Assembly (NCBI GenBank): GCA_003213255.1
Contig: QCNI01000011.1
Location: 1 to 44,456 of the forward strand
Origin: Prochlorococcus sp. AG-424-P16
GTDB lineage: Bacteria > Cyanobacteriota > Cyanobacteriia > PCC-6307 > Cyanobiaceae
Direction: 5' to 3'
DNA: 44,456 nucleotides
Part shown: piece by piece, positions 17,281 to 26,711 of the stretch
How positions within the stretch are numbered: the stretch's first letter is position 1
How the letters are laid out: every line of letters starts with the position of its first letter
Program-made: the position numbers and the translations under genes
The notes under the pieces: generated by a model
Database searches by the model: none
Seen by the model: only the letters and a program-made list of their open reading frames with translations
What the model was told of the DNA's origin: nothing

Positions 17281-18354
17281 TTAATCTTCTGCCCAAATAT
17301 ATTTAGTTAATTCTTCTGAAGGAGGTTCAGGAGCTTCAATTGCATTTTTAACTGACTCCGATATTTCAGCATCAATTTTCTTTTCAATAATTTTTAATTC
17401 TTCTTGCGTAGCGAATTTACCGTCAATAATTTCTTGAGCTAATTTCTTAATAGGATCTCTTTTCCCCCAAAACTCCTTCTCTTTTTCAGACCTTAATTCA
17501 TCTGGATCTGCAAGAGAATGCCCTCTATATCTATAAGTTAAACATTCTAAAAGTGTGGGACCTTCTCCTGCCCTAGCTCGCTCAATTGCTCTTTGTGCTG
17601 CCCCTCTTACTGCTAATACATCCATTCCATCAACTTCCTCGCCGTGCATGCCAAAAGCAGACGCTTTTCTCCAGATTTCAGGATTACTAGTAGCTCTATC
17701 ATGAGCCATGCCAATAGCCCATTTATTATTCTCAACAACAAAAATTATGGGTAATTTCCATAACTGGGCCATATTTAAACATTCAAAAAACTGCCCATTA
17801 TTGCAAGTCCCATCCCCAAAAAATGCTGCAGTTACCGCATCACTATTACTATTTCCTGCAACTTCCTTTTTGTATTTACTTGAAAAGGCTGCCCCTAAGG
17901 CAACTGGAATTCCCTCTCCAATAAATGCATATCCTCCGAGTAGGTGATGCTCTCTTGAAAATAAGTGCATGGATCCACCTCGGCCTTTGCTACAACCAGT
18001 GGATTTACCAAAAAGTTCACTCATTACTTCAAATGAGGGAACACCCGCACTTAGTGCGTGAACATGATCGCGATAGGTACTACAAAACCAATCATGTTTC
18101 TTTTTCATCGCGCCAATTACTCCCGTGCTTATAGCCTCTTGACCGTTATATAAATGAACGAAACCAAACATTTTCCCTCTGTAATACATTTCTGCACACT
18201 TATCTTCAAACCTACGACCAAGCGTCATGTCTTCATAAAGGAATAATCCTGTTTCTCGATCTAATTCGGCTTTTTTTATGTCTTGAAGATTTGAGATTCT
18301 CTCTACGTGTGTTTCCAAGAAAAATACCTTAATGAAGTTTTGATTTGTTAACAT
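17281..18354 (-). CDS. pdhA: Pyruvate dehydrogenase E1 component, alpha subunit
   Basis: A 357-residue thiamine-diphosphate subunit that decarboxylates pyruvate. The ThDP motif runs [20 protein letters not shown] to [12 protein letters not shown] (GDG...NN form). The phosphate-loop region [16 protein letters not shown] and the substrate channel [16 protein letters not shown] are conserved. The [16 protein letters not shown] block is characteristic of cyanobacterial and plastid PdhA. The first 30 or so residues are poorly conserved, so the ATG at 18354 is the least certain point. It is divergent from zipN with a 114-base gap. E1 beta and E2 are not in the window. Confidence 0.95.
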   Translation of the reverse strand: MLTNQNFIKVFFLETHVERISNLQDIKKAELDRETGLFLYEDMTLGRRFEDKCAEMYYRGKMFGFVHLYNGQEAISTGVIGAMKKKHDWFCSTYRDHVHALSAGVPSFEVMSELFGKSTGCSKGRGGSMHLFSREHHLLGGYAFIGEGIPVALGAAFSSKYKKEVAGNSNSDAVTAAFFGDGTCNNGQFFECLNMAQLWKLPIIFVVENNKWAIGMAHDRATSNPEIWRKASAFGMHGEEVDGMDVLAVRGAAQRAIERARAGEGPTLLECLTYRYRGHSLADPDELRSEKEKEFWGKRDPIKKLAQEIIDGKFATQEELKIIEKKIDAEISESVKNAIEAPEPPSEELTKYIWAED

Positions 18355-18468
18355 TCTAAGCCGTGATGGGCGATTTTCATGATTTTTTTTAATAACTCTG
18401 TAAGACCTTGTGAAAAAATTTTTTAACTTGATAAAATTTGTCTAAGAATTTTTTAATAGGATATTTGT

Positions 18469-20574
18469 TTGGAACTTCCTTTAGACCATTTTCGTTTAAT
18501 TGGCGTAAGCCCCTCTGCAACTTCTGAGGAAATATTAAGGGCGTTTCAATTGCGGTTAGATAAAACACCTGATGAAGGTTTTACTTATGAAGTTTTAACC
18601 CAAAGATCTGAGCTGCTTCGCCTCACTGCCGATCTACTTACAGATCCAGAAAGCAGAAGAGAGTATGAAAATCTCTTATTAAATGGGAATTCTGGATTAG
18701 ATTTTTCCTCAAATAGAGAAGTAGCAGGATTAATACTTCTTTGGGAATCAGGTTCACCAAAAGAAGCTTTTAAAATTACGAGAAAAGCATTGCAACCCCC
18801 ACAAACTCCAGCTCTAGGAAGTAGTAGAGAAGCTGATTTAACATTATTGGCTGCTTTAACAGCTAGAGATTCTGCAGTTCAAGAACAACAGCTTAGATCC
18901 TATTCGAACGCGGCAGACTTTTTACATGAAGGGATACAACTTCTACAAAGAATGGGAAAACTTGGAGATATAAGAAAAGAACTTGAAGAAGATTTGGTTG
19001 CTTTGCTTCCTTACAGAATCCTAGATCTACTTAGTAGGGATCTAAATGATCAAGAGTCTCATAAAAAGGGCTTAAGTATGTTGGAAAATTTAATAATCAA
19101 AAGAGGTGGTTTGGAAGGTAATAATAAATCTGAATATAAAGATTATTTAAATCAGCAAGAGTTTGAAGCTTTTTTCCAACAAATTAAACCATTTTTGACT
19201 GTGCAAGAACAGATTGATTTGTTTCTTGAATTACAAAAAAGAGGATCATTAGAAGCAGGATTTTTAGCATTTCTATCCCTAACAGCTATTGGTTTCTCCA
19301 GAAGAAAGCCGGAAAAATTATTTGAAGCGAGGAAAATTTTAAAGAAACTAAATTTATCTGGTCTTGATTCAATGCCGCTAGTTGGTTGTTTAGATTTGCT
19401 TTTAGCTGATATTGACCAGGCCTCTGCAAGGTTTTCAAGTAGTTCTGATGAAAATTTACGAGATTGGCTCAATAGTTATCCTGGGAACAAGTTAGAAGCG
19501 ATATGTATTTTCTGTAAAAATTGGTTAGAGAATGATGTTTTAGTTGGGTATAGAGACATTGACTCAAAAGAGGTGGATTTAGATTCTTGGTTTGAAGACA
19601 GGGAAATTCAAGAATTTATTGAAAAATTAGAAAAGAAATCAAATAAAATTTTAATCAGATCAAATCTTCAAAACCAACAAAATGATAAGGAATCTTCTAT
19701 AAATAAGACTGAAGATTTTGATAATTTATTAGGTAATATTGATGAAAGAAGATTACCTTGGCCTGGCGGCCTAAAACAAGACTATGAAAAGGTTGAGACC
19801 AAAGAATTCGAATTCAATGATGAATACTTTAAGAAAAAACCAATAGAGTTTTATAATTTTTTAATAGAAAAAATTGCTGAATTAAAGTTTAGTTTTGGGG
19901 AATTTTTAAAGGATAAAGAGATTATTAATCGGTCCCCTTATTTAATTTATATCTATGCGTTTTTGATTTTATTTGCATTTGGTATTGGTATTGGATTTTT
20001 GAGAAATAATTTAAAAAAATCAATTAAGGATGAATCTATTTCTGAAAAACCTTTAGTTGTTATAGATAAAAATCAAAAGCTTAGTGAGATAGATATTATT
20101 CAAGAAATAAAAAAAAATCCTTCAACTAAATTAAATTCTATTTCTGAGAAATCTGCTTCAATTATTTCCTATGAATTCAAAGAACTTAATACAGCTTCAC
20201 CTTCTTTGGAAGATATAAGGTATTTAATTAATGGATGGCTTCTAAGTAAAAGTAATTATTTAGCAGGAAAGAGTGAAATTAATATTTCTAAGATTGTTAG
20301 TAAAGGTCTAATTGATCGAACAATCGAAGAAAGAAAGAACGATATCAAGAAGGGAATTTATAAGGAAATTAATTCTAAAATTCGTAAGATTGATTTGGAA
20401 TCCCAAACTGCATCTCGGATAGTTGTTTTAGTAGAATTGAGTTATTTAGAGAAAATAGTAAAGAATTCTGGAGAATTTGTTAATGAAACATCATTAAATC
20501 CCCTTAAAGTTAAATATATTTTGGGTTTTTCAAATAAATCATGGAAATTGGTTGATTTTGTGAGCGGCTTATAA
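18469..20574 (+). CDS. zipN: Cell division protein ZipN/Ftn2 (ARC6 homologue)
   Basis: A 701-residue cyanobacterial divisome protein that tethers FtsZ to the membrane. The N-terminus is a DnaJ-like domain (about 5-70, FRLIGVSPSATSEEILRAFQ) followed by a long helical region. One transmembrane segment lies at about 489-508 (PYLIYIYAFLILFAFGIGIG). The C-terminal ARC6-like IMS domain is at about 565-701 (SLEDIRYLINGWLLSKSNYL). The start is TTG. The layout matches plant ARC6. It is upstream of ffh by 50 bases on the same strand. Confidence 0.92.
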   Translation: MELPLDHFRLIGVSPSATSEEILRAFQLRLDKTPDEGFTYEVLTQRSELLRLTADLLTDPESRREYENLLLNGNSGLDFSSNREVAGLILLWESGSPKEAFKITRKALQPPQTPALGSSREADLTLLAALTARDSAVQEQQLRSYSNAADFLHEGIQLLQRMGKLGDIRKELEEDLVALLPYRILDLLSRDLNDQESHKKGLSMLENLIIKRGGLEGNNKSEYKDYLNQQEFEAFFQQIKPFLTVQEQIDLFLELQKRGSLEAGFLAFLSLTAIGFSRRKPEKLFEARKILKKLNLSGLDSMPLVGCLDLLLADIDQASARFSSSSDENLRDWLNSYPGNKLEAICIFCKNWLENDVLVGYRDIDSKEVDLDSWFEDREIQEFIEKLEKKSNKILIRSNLQNQQNDKESSINKTEDFDNLLGNIDERRLPWPGGLKQDYEKVETKEFEFNDEYFKKKPIEFYNFLIEKIAELKFSFGEFLKDKEIINRSPYLIYIYAFLILFAFGIGIGFLRNNLKKSIKDESISEKPLVVIDKNQKLSEIDIIQEIKKNPSTKLNSISEKSASIISYEFKELNTASPSLEDIRYLINGWLLSKSNYLAGKSEINISKIVSKGLIDRTIEERKNDIKKGIYKEINSKIRKIDLESQTASRIVVLVELSYLEKIVKNSGEFVNETSLNPLKVKYILGFSNKSWKLVDFVSGL

Positions 20575-20624
20575 TAATTACAAACTTCAAGATCATCTAT
20601 AATAATTAAAATTACTTTTTAATA

Positions 20625-22067
20625 ATGTTTGATGAACTCTCGTCACGCTTTGAAGACGCAGTAAAGGGTTTAAGAGGCGAAGCAAAAATTAGTGAAAATA
20701 ATATAAACGATGCCTTGAAGGAGGTAAAAAGAGCACTCCTTGATGCAGATGTTAGTTTGTCTGTAGTAAAAGAGTTTATATCAGATGTTAAAGAAAAAGC
20801 TATTGGAGAAGAAGTAGTTAGGGGTGTAAACCCAGGTCAAAAATTTATTGAAGTTGTAAACAAAGAATTAATTAACATTATGGGGAATGAAAATTCTCCA
20901 TTAAACGAAAATGAAAATAGTCCTACAGTCATTTTGATGGCTGGACTTCAGGGAGCGGGTAAAACAACTGCAACAGGAAAATTAGGACTTTATTTAAAGG
21001 AAAAAGATAAAAAAGTTCTTTTGGTGGCTGCAGATATTTATCGACCAGCAGCTGTAGAGCAGCTTAAAACATTGGGAAGTCAATATGAATTGGAAGTTTT
21101 TTCAGCTAAAGAAAAAAATAGCAAACCAGAAGAAATAGCAAAGGAAGCATTGAATTTTGCTAGTGAAAATGATTTTAATTCGATAATTATTGATACCGCA
21201 GGAAGACTGCAAATTGATGATTCCATGATGAGTGAGATGGTTCGAATAAAAGAAGTTTCTAATCCTGATGAGGTTTTGCTTGTAGTTGATTCAATGATTG
21301 GGCAAGAAGCTGCAGACTTAACAAAATCATTTCATGAAAAAGTAGGAATCACAGGGGCGATATTAACTAAGTTGGATGGTGACTCAAGAGGTGGAGCTGC
21401 TTTATCGATAAGAAAAATAAGTGGTAAACCAATCAAATTTATAGGTGTAGGTGAAAAAATAGAGGCATTGCAACCATTTCATCCAGAGAGAATGGCCAGC
21501 AGGATTTTAGGCATGGGCGATGTATTGACACTTGTTGAAAAAGCACAAAAAGAAGTTGAACTTGCTGATGCAGAGGCGATGCAAAAGAAGCTTCAAGAAG
21601 CGACTTTTGATTTTAATGATTTTGTAAAACAAATGAGATTAATTAAAAGAATGGGCTCACTTGGTGGATTGATTAAATTGATTCCTGGAATGAATAAAAT
21701 AGATGATGGGATGATAAAAGATGGAGAAGATCAACTTAAGAAAATAGAATCTATGATCTCGTCAATGACTCTTGAGGAGAAACAAAAACCCGAAGTTCTT
21801 GCCGCTCATCCCTCAAGAAGACAAAGAATCGCTCAAGGTAGCGGTTATGAAGCAAAAGATGTAGATAAAGTTTTAGCTGATTTTCAAAGAATGAGAGGTT
21901 TTATGAAACAAATGTCTAACGGAGGAATGCCAGGAATGGGAGGAATGCCAGGAATGGGAGGGATGCCAGGAATGGGAGGGATGCCAGGAATGGGAGGGAT
22001 GAGTGGTAATAAGCCAATGAAAAAACAAAAAAATAATAAAAAGAAAAAAGGTTTTGCCGATTTATAG
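20625..22067 (+). CDS. ffh: Signal recognition particle GTPase Ffh (SRP54)
   Basis: A 480-residue protein that brings nascent membrane proteins to FtsY. It has the N domain (1-95), and the G domain with G1 at about 107-115 (GLQGAGKTT), DTAGRLQID, TKLDGDSRGG and the IKFIGVGEKIEALQPFHP closing motif. The Met-rich M domain (about 325-440) has HPSRRQRIAQGSG, the RNA-binding helix-turn-helix. The tail is unusual: four copies of a GMPGMG repeat followed by a Lys/Asn-rich end. Upstream of rpsP, as in many bacteria. Confidence 0.97.
   Translation: MFDELSSRFEDAVKGLRGEAKISENNINDALKEVKRALLDADVSLSVVKEFISDVKEKAIGEEVVRGVNPGQKFIEVVNKELINIMGNENSPLNENENSPTVILMAGLQGAGKTTATGKLGLYLKEKDKKVLLVAADIYRPAAVEQLKTLGSQYELEVFSAKEKNSKPEEIAKEALNFASENDFNSIIIDTAGRLQIDDSMMSEMVRIKEVSNPDEVLLVVDSMIGQEAADLTKSFHEKVGITGAILTKLDGDSRGGAALSIRKISGKPIKFIGVGEKIEALQPFHPERMASRILGMGDVLTLVEKAQKEVELADAEAMQKKLQEATFDFNDFVKQMRLIKRMGSLGGLIKLIPGMNKIDDGMIKDGEDQLKKIESMISSMTLEEKQKPEVLAAHPSRRQRIAQGSGYEAKDVDKVLADFQRMRGFMKQMSNGGMPGMGGMPGMGGMPGMGGMPGMGGMSGNKPMKKQKNNKKKKGFADL
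21924..21995 (+). repeat. Four 18-base tandem repeats in ffh
   Basis: Four head-to-tail copies of an 18-base unit (GGAATGCCAGGAATGGGA; the last two begin GGG), encoding Gly-Met-Pro-Gly-Met-Gly units in the Ffh tail. A degenerate fifth copy follows (GGGATGAGT). The reading frame is kept, so copy-number changes would not break the gene. Confidence 0.95.
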
Positions 22068-22121
22068 TTTCTATATTTCTACCTTTAAATGATATTATTA
22101 TTAAAAACGCATTAATTTACG

Positions 22122-22484
22122 ATGATTAAATTGCGCCTTAAGCGCTTTGGAAAGAAAAAAGAGGCAAGTTTCAGAATTGTTGCATGCAATAGTACTTCCA
22201 GAAGAGATGGTAGACCTCTGCAAGAATTAGGTTTTTATAATCCAAGAACTAAGGAAACCAGGCTTGACACAGAAGCTTTAAGAACAAGACTTACTCAGGG
22301 TGCTCAGCCAACTGATGTTGTGAGAACTTTATTAGAAAAGGGAGGGTTACTAGAAAAAACAGAGAGACCCTCTATCGCAATCGGTAAAGCAAAGTTGGAG
22401 AAGGAAAAATTAGCTAAGGCTAAAACTAAAGACGAAGAAAATGATAGTAAAGCTGAAAGCGAGGGCAATGAAGCTGAAAGCTAG
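22122..22484 (+). CDS. rpsP: 30S ribosomal protein S16
   Basis: A 120-residue small-subunit protein. The core (about 1-82: [56 protein letters not shown]) is standard S16. The C-terminal extension of about 35 residues is charged and repetitive ([18 protein letters not shown]...), as seen in other picocyanobacterial S16. It lies 54 bases after ffh and 36 bases before phoH, so ffh-rpsP-phoH probably form one transcript. Confidence 0.97.
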   Translation: MIKLRLKRFGKKKEASFRIVACNSTSRRDGRPLQELGFYNPRTKETRLDTEALRTRLTQGAQPTDVVRTLLEKGGLLEKTERPSIAIGKAKLEKEKLAKAKTKDEENDSKAESEGNEAES

Positions 22485-22520
22485 TGAATTGATAAATTTT
22501 TATTCTTATTTAATAACTAG

Positions 22521-23477
22521 ATGAAAGAAGTTTCCAAAACTGGTCACTTCAAAATAGATTTGCCAAGCTCTGATGCCGCAACAGCATTATCTGGCCCTGG
22601 TAATTCTTTCTTAAAAAAATTTGAGTCTCTTACAGGAGTTTCTTTAACTATAAGAGGCTTACAACTTGAGATGAACGGGGTCATATCTAAAATTGAGAGA
22701 GCCTCAGCATTAGTAGAACTAACAAGACCAATTTGGGAACAAGGGTTAGAAGTCCCAGAGGTAGATCTTAAAGCGGCTTTAAGTTCTTTAAATATGGGCG
22801 AATCGTCTTCACATGCTGAACTTGGAAAAAAAATTCTTGCGCGTTCCAAAGAAGGAAGATTTCTAAGACCAAGAACTATAAGGCAAAAAGAATATGTTGA
22901 ATCAATTGAAAACTTTGATCTTACCTTCGCAATTGGCCCAGCTGGAACTGGTAAGACATTTTTAGCAACTGTTTGCGCGGCAAGGCTATTGAACGAAAAA
23001 AAAATTGAAAAAATTGTTTTAACCAGACCAGCTGTAGAAGCTGGAGAAAGTTTGGGATTTCTACCTGGTGATTTGCAACAAAAAGTAGATCCATATTTAA
23101 GACCCTTATTTGATTCTTTACATAGTATTTTCGGGTTTGATAGAACAAATTCGTTAATTGATAAGGGAATTATTGAAGTTGCTCCTTTGGCATTTATGAG
23201 AGGAAGAACCTTAGATAATTCTTTAATTATCTTGGATGAAGCACAAAATACTACTTGCTCTCAAATGAGAATGTTTTTAACCAGATTGGGGGATAGATCT
23301 AAAATGGTTGTAAACGGAGATATTACACAAATTGATTTAAAAAAAGATCAGGGAAGCGGACTCATCGAAGCATCGAGAATTTTCTCTGAAACTCAAGGTA
23401 TAAAATTTTGTTACTTAACTGTTGAAGATGTAGTTCGTCATCCATTAGTTCAGAAAATTATTGAGGCTTATCAATAA
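22521..23477 (+). CDS. phoH: PhoH-like ATPase
   Basis: A 318-residue P-loop protein. Walker A is at about 139-146 (GPAGTGKT), and Walker B is LIILDEAQNTT near 237. The RQKEYVESIENFDLTFAIGP lead-in, ARRIL-type helices and VNGDITQIDL are typical of PhoH/YbeZ. The upstream 120 residues include the KH-like LEMNGVISKIERAS stretch often found in PhoH-like proteins. Relatives act in RNA metabolism and ribosome maturation, and some respond to phosphate; nothing in the upstream 36 bases shows regulation here. Confidence 0.93.
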   Translation: MKEVSKTGHFKIDLPSSDAATALSGPGNSFLKKFESLTGVSLTIRGLQLEMNGVISKIERASALVELTRPIWEQGLEVPEVDLKAALSSLNMGESSSHAELGKKILARSKEGRFLRPRTIRQKEYVESIENFDLTFAIGPAGTGKTFLATVCAARLLNEKKIEKIVLTRPAVEAGESLGFLPGDLQQKVDPYLRPLFDSLHSIFGFDRTNSLIDKGIIEVAPLAFMRGRTLDNSLIILDEAQNTTCSQMRMFLTRLGDRSKMVVNGDITQIDLKKDQGSGLIEASRIFSETQGIKFCYLTVEDVVRHPLVQKIIEAYQ

Positions 23478-23550
23478 CTTTATGACTCTGGAGATCCGTA
23501 CCCTGAAATTTTAAAAATCGAGTAGAATGAAAATATGTTTAAAAAAGAAA

Positions 23551-24288
23551 ATGCCAGCAAGTAGTAATTTCAATCAAGCTATTCGTGAAGCACAAACTAG
23601 TTCAATTGTTGGACCTAATGTTGTTCAAAAAGCTTTACCTTACGTAGGTGGAGGTATGGTTCTAACTTCTTTAGGCGTTTTAGCAGGTGTCTCATTAATA
23701 GCAACAAATCCTGGGCTTTTCCAGCCTCTTTCAATTGTTGCATTAATTGCAGAATTGATTTTATTTTTTATAGCCACAAGTGCTGCAAATAATGCAAATA
23801 ATGCGAAGGCTTTGCCTTTACTAACAGGCTTTAGCTTGTTAACTGGATTCACCTTAAGTGGAATAGTTGCTTTAGCAATAGGAACTATTGGTATTGGTTC
23901 TGTTGGAACAGCTGCCTTAGCCACAGGTATAACTTTCGTTATTGCATCTTATACTGGCCAAAGAATGAGTGATAGTGTGGGTCAAGCACTTAGTGGGGTA
24001 GTTGGTCTTGGTTTGATAGGATTGCTTATAGCAATGTTTGTACAAATAATCGGAGGATTCTTTGCTCCAGGCGTTTTTGGAGGTTCTGGACTCGAATTGA
24101 TAATTGCAGGATTTGGAACTGTCTTATTCGTTGCAATGTCATTTGTCGATTTCTATACAATGCCAAGAAGATATAATGATGATCAATATCTTGCAGGGGC
24201 TTTAGGCATGTATTTAACTTATATAAATCTTTTTGTATTTATTTTGAGATTAATGATTGCATTACAAGGCGGCGGAAGAAGAGACTAA
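23551..24288 (+). CDS. Bax inhibitor-1 (BI-1/YccA-like) family membrane protein
   Basis: A protein of 245 residues with seven hydrophobic segments and little else. The LYxFxxFM-like region and the final FVDFYTMPRRYNDDQYLAGALGMYLTYINLFVFILRLM carry the family's late-helix signature with the conserved Asp residues. An ATG at 23527 would add eight residues (MKICLKKK), but MPASSNFNQAIREAQ at 23551 fits the family N-terminus better. Members may act as pH-sensitive calcium leak channels or as FtsH modulators; the function here is not known. A strong terminator follows. Confidence 0.85.
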   Translation: MPASSNFNQAIREAQTSSIVGPNVVQKALPYVGGGMVLTSLGVLAGVSLIATNPGLFQPLSIVALIAELILFFIATSAANNANNAKALPLLTGFSLLTGFTLSGIVALAIGTIGIGSVGTAALATGITFVIASYTGQRMSDSVGQALSGVVGLGLIGLLIAMFVQIIGGFFAPGVFGGSGLELIIAGFGTVLFVAMSFVDFYTMPRRYNDDQYLAGALGMYLTYINLFVFILRLMIALQGGGRRD

Positions 24289-24312
24289 ATACATTAAGTA
24301 AATAATTAAACC

Positions 24313-24340
24313 AAAAGCGTAGATTTGTTTCTACGCTTTT
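24313..24340. terminator. Bidirectional intrinsic terminator
   Basis: A perfect 11-base-pair stem (AAAAGCGTAGA at 24313-24323 with TCTACGCTTTT at 24330-24340) and a 6-base loop TTTGTT. It has T-runs on the plus strand and, by symmetry, on the minus strand. It lies between the BI-1 gene and the convergent unknown gene, whose stop begins at 24341, so it can end both transcripts. Confidence 0.9.
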
Positions 24341-24868
24341 TTATTGAGCGATATCAAGAATTTGTTTTTTTATAAATTCCTTTTGCTCTGAGTCATACTT
24401 TACTGAATTATCAAAACTATTGCCCATATCATCTAAGTCTATAAGGACTTGATTGACAGACTTTGTAACTGATTTAGTTTCTAATAGTCTTAAAATAGCC
24501 TTGCATCTATCTGAAATGTTTTCCGATGTTATCTCATATTCATGATTATTATCTCTTCGATGAATAATAATTTGAGCGGAACTCATTATTAAATTTTTTA
24601 CTACTATGTCTGTTACAGCATCACCACCCTCGTTCAGTTTGTAAATTAATGAAAAAGGAAGTTTATCTAATAAAAAACAATCTTTATCTGATAGAGCATA
24701 TGCAAAAAATCCTCTGAGTCCATTTCTTGTTTTAGTTAGCTCTGCGATTCTATCTGCTAAAACCTCTTCGCTTAGTAGATCTTCATCCCACTCTTTGCAC
24801 CATTGTGCGGATATGTTTATTGCTTGCGTGAACGAAGCTTCTTTTAAATTTATGGCTTTTTTTTCCAT
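24341..24868 (-). CDS. Conserved-looking protein of unknown function, 175 residues
   Basis: I do not recognise this protein. It is soluble and acidic, with no signal peptide or transmembrane helix. The N-terminal part (FTQAINISAQWCKEWDEDLLSEEVLADRIAEL) looks helical, and a middle part with GGDAVTDIVVKNLIMSSAQ may be mixed alpha/beta. The C-terminal third is helical and Asp/Lys-rich. The codon use and length resemble neighbouring real genes. It is a single minus-strand gene between BI-1 and era. It starts 38 bases from the era start (divergent) and shares a terminator with the BI-1 gene. Confidence 0.8.
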   Translation of the reverse strand: MEKKAINLKEASFTQAINISAQWCKEWDEDLLSEEVLADRIAELTKTRNGLRGFFAYALSDKDCFLLDKLPFSLIYKLNEGGDAVTDIVVKNLIMSSAQIIIHRRDNNHEYEITSENISDRCKAILRLLETKSVTKSVNQVLIDLDDMGNSFDNSVKYDSEQKEFIKKQILDIAQ

Positions 24869-24906
24869 TTTTGATCAGAATTTTATTATTGATGCATTAA
24901 AAGCCT

Positions 24907-25818
24907 TTGGCCAATTATAGATCTGGTTTTGTAACTTTACTAGGAAGGCCAAATGTTGGTAAATCTACTTTAATAAATAAATTGATTGGAGAAAAAATAA
25001 CAATTACTTCTCCAATAGCGCAAACTACTAGAAATAAATTAAAAGGAATACTTACTACAGACAATGGGCAAATAATTTTTGTTGATACGCCGGGTATTCA
25101 TAAACCCCATCATCGACTTGGAGAAATATTAGTAAAAAACGCAAAATCTGCAATTAATGGAGTTGATATGGCAATTTTTGTAGTTGATTCAAGTGAACAA
25201 CCAGGTAGAGGTGATGAATATATTTTGAACTTTCTAATCGCAAATAAAACTGAGTTTATTGTGGCATTAAATAAGTGGGATTTGGTTAATAAAGAATTTA
25301 GGAATTTACGATTAGATCAATATAGAAGGTTTTTTGGAATTAATAGAAACTTTAAAATTGTAAGTGCTTTTCAAGGAGATGGATGTTCTGAACTAGTAGA
25401 TATGGCACTTAATTTTCTTCCAGAGGGACCAAAACTTTATGACGAAGAGACGATTTGCGACCAACCATTAGATAACTTATTATCTGATTTAGTAAGAGAG
25501 CAGGTATTAAAAAATACAAGAGAAGAGGTACCTCATAGTGTCGCAGTAAAGATAGAAAAGAGAGAGGAAATGAAAAGAAAAAATGGTAAAGTTTTTACAG
25601 CTATTTTGGCTACTATTATTGTTGAAAGAACAACTCAAAAAGGCATTCTTATTGGAAAGAAAGGTTCAATGTTAAAAATTATTGGTCAGTCAGCAAGATC
25701 AAATATGTCAAAATTAGTTGATGGTCCAGTTCACCTAGAGTTGTTTGTGAAAGTTGTTCCAAATTGGAGAAAAAAAGAATCAAGGTTAATTGAGTTTGGT
25801 TATGAGGAAGATTTCTAG
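24907..25818 (+). CDS. era: GTPase Era
   Basis: A 303-residue GTPase that helps 16S rRNA processing and 30S assembly. G1 is GRPNVGKST (13-21), switch II is VDTPGIHKPHH, G4 is NKWD, and the C-terminal KH RNA-binding domain contains GILIGKKGSMLKIIG. It starts with TTG (24907), giving MANYRSGFVTLLGRP. Its stop abuts the trmD ATG directly (25818/25819), suggesting coupled translation. Confidence 0.96.
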   Translation: MANYRSGFVTLLGRPNVGKSTLINKLIGEKITITSPIAQTTRNKLKGILTTDNGQIIFVDTPGIHKPHHRLGEILVKNAKSAINGVDMAIFVVDSSEQPGRGDEYILNFLIANKTEFIVALNKWDLVNKEFRNLRLDQYRRFFGINRNFKIVSAFQGDGCSELVDMALNFLPEGPKLYDEETICDQPLDNLLSDLVREQVLKNTREEVPHSVAVKIEKREEMKRKNGKVFTAILATIIVERTTQKGILIGKKGSMLKIIGQSARSNMSKLVDGPVHLELFVKVVPNWRKKESRLIEFGYEEDF

Positions 25819-26508
25819 ATGAGTGGTTTTAATTTTGATGTAATTACATTGTTCCCTAAAGCTTTTGAGTTAATAAATAATTCAGGAGTCATTACAAAAG
25901 CTCTAGACAAGAATTTGATCGATGTAAATTTACATGATTTGAGAGAATATGGAGAAGGTTCTTACAGGCAAGTAGACGATAAGCCTTATGGAGGAGGAGC
26001 AGGTATGGTATTAAAACCTGAACCTATTTATAAGGCATATGAATCAATTAGAAAATTACCTAAAAGTAAAACTTTGCTGATGACCCCACAAGGTAAAGTC
26101 TTAAAGCAAAAGGATCTAGCGAGATGGTCCACCTTGGATCAAATAATAATTATTTGTGGTCAATATGAAGGATTCGACGAAAGAGTAAGAACTTTAGCCA
26201 ATGAGGAAGTTTCATTAGGAGACTTTGTTTTGACCGGTGGGGAAATTCCTGCGCTATCAATTATTAATGGAGTCACTAGATTAATTCCTGGAACATTAGG
26301 TGATCCAGAGTCTTTAATTAATGAGAGCCATAATCGTAATTTACTTGAATATCCTCAATACACTAGACCAGAATTATTTAAAGGTATGAAAGTTCCAGAT
26401 ATTTTATTGAGTGGTAATCATAAAGAAATAGAAGCTTGGCGGAAGGACCAAATGAAAATGCGAACACAAAAAAAAAGAAAAGATTTGATAAAAAGAGAAG
26501 AAAATTAA
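25819..26508 (+). CDS. trmD: tRNA (guanine-37-N1)-methyltransferase
   Basis: A 229-residue trefoil-knot (SPOUT) enzyme that methylates G37 in tRNAs and helps keep frame. The family opening [12 protein letters not shown], the [17 protein letters not shown] motif and the knot signature [21 protein letters not shown] are present. Its Lys-rich C-terminus is typical of this lineage. Directly follows era with no gap. Confidence 0.96.
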   Translation: MSGFNFDVITLFPKAFELINNSGVITKALDKNLIDVNLHDLREYGEGSYRQVDDKPYGGGAGMVLKPEPIYKAYESIRKLPKSKTLLMTPQGKVLKQKDLARWSTLDQIIIICGQYEGFDERVRTLANEEVSLGDFVLTGGEIPALSIINGVTRLIPGTLGDPESLINESHNRNLLEYPQYTRPELFKGMKVPDILLSGNHKEIEAWRKDQMKMRTQKKRKDLIKREEN

Positions 26509-26631
26509 ATTTGAAAAAATAAAGAAAATTTAAGAGGCTAATAAATTAGCCAGAAATAATAAAAGTCATTGAAACAAGTTTTTTTACCAATAACGTCTTT
26601 CGATTACTATATGTAGGAAATAAAAACTTGC

Positions 26632-26689
26632 AATAAAGAGGAATTTTTTTTCTTAGTATTATGATATGTTGAGAAAAAAACTCTTTATT
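26632..26689 (+). repeat. Large imperfect inverted repeat before the carbamoyltransferase gene
   Basis: AATAAAGAG (26632-26640) pairs with CTCTTTATT (26681-26689), and inside it TTTTTTTC (26645-26652) pairs with GAAAAAAA (26673-26680). This gives 17 base pairs with one 4-base bulge and a 20-base loop holding -10-like sequence. It ends 22 bases before the GTG start. A second small repeat, GGCTAATAAATTAGCC (26536-26551), lies earlier in the same 203-base gap. Confidence 0.6.
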
Positions 26690-26711
26690 ATTTATTTAAA
26701 ATTCAACTTAA

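Noticed and set aside
26536..26551. Rho-independent terminator after trmD
   Set aside because: The stem is perfect but no T-run follows, and the loop is very short; kept only as a repeat.
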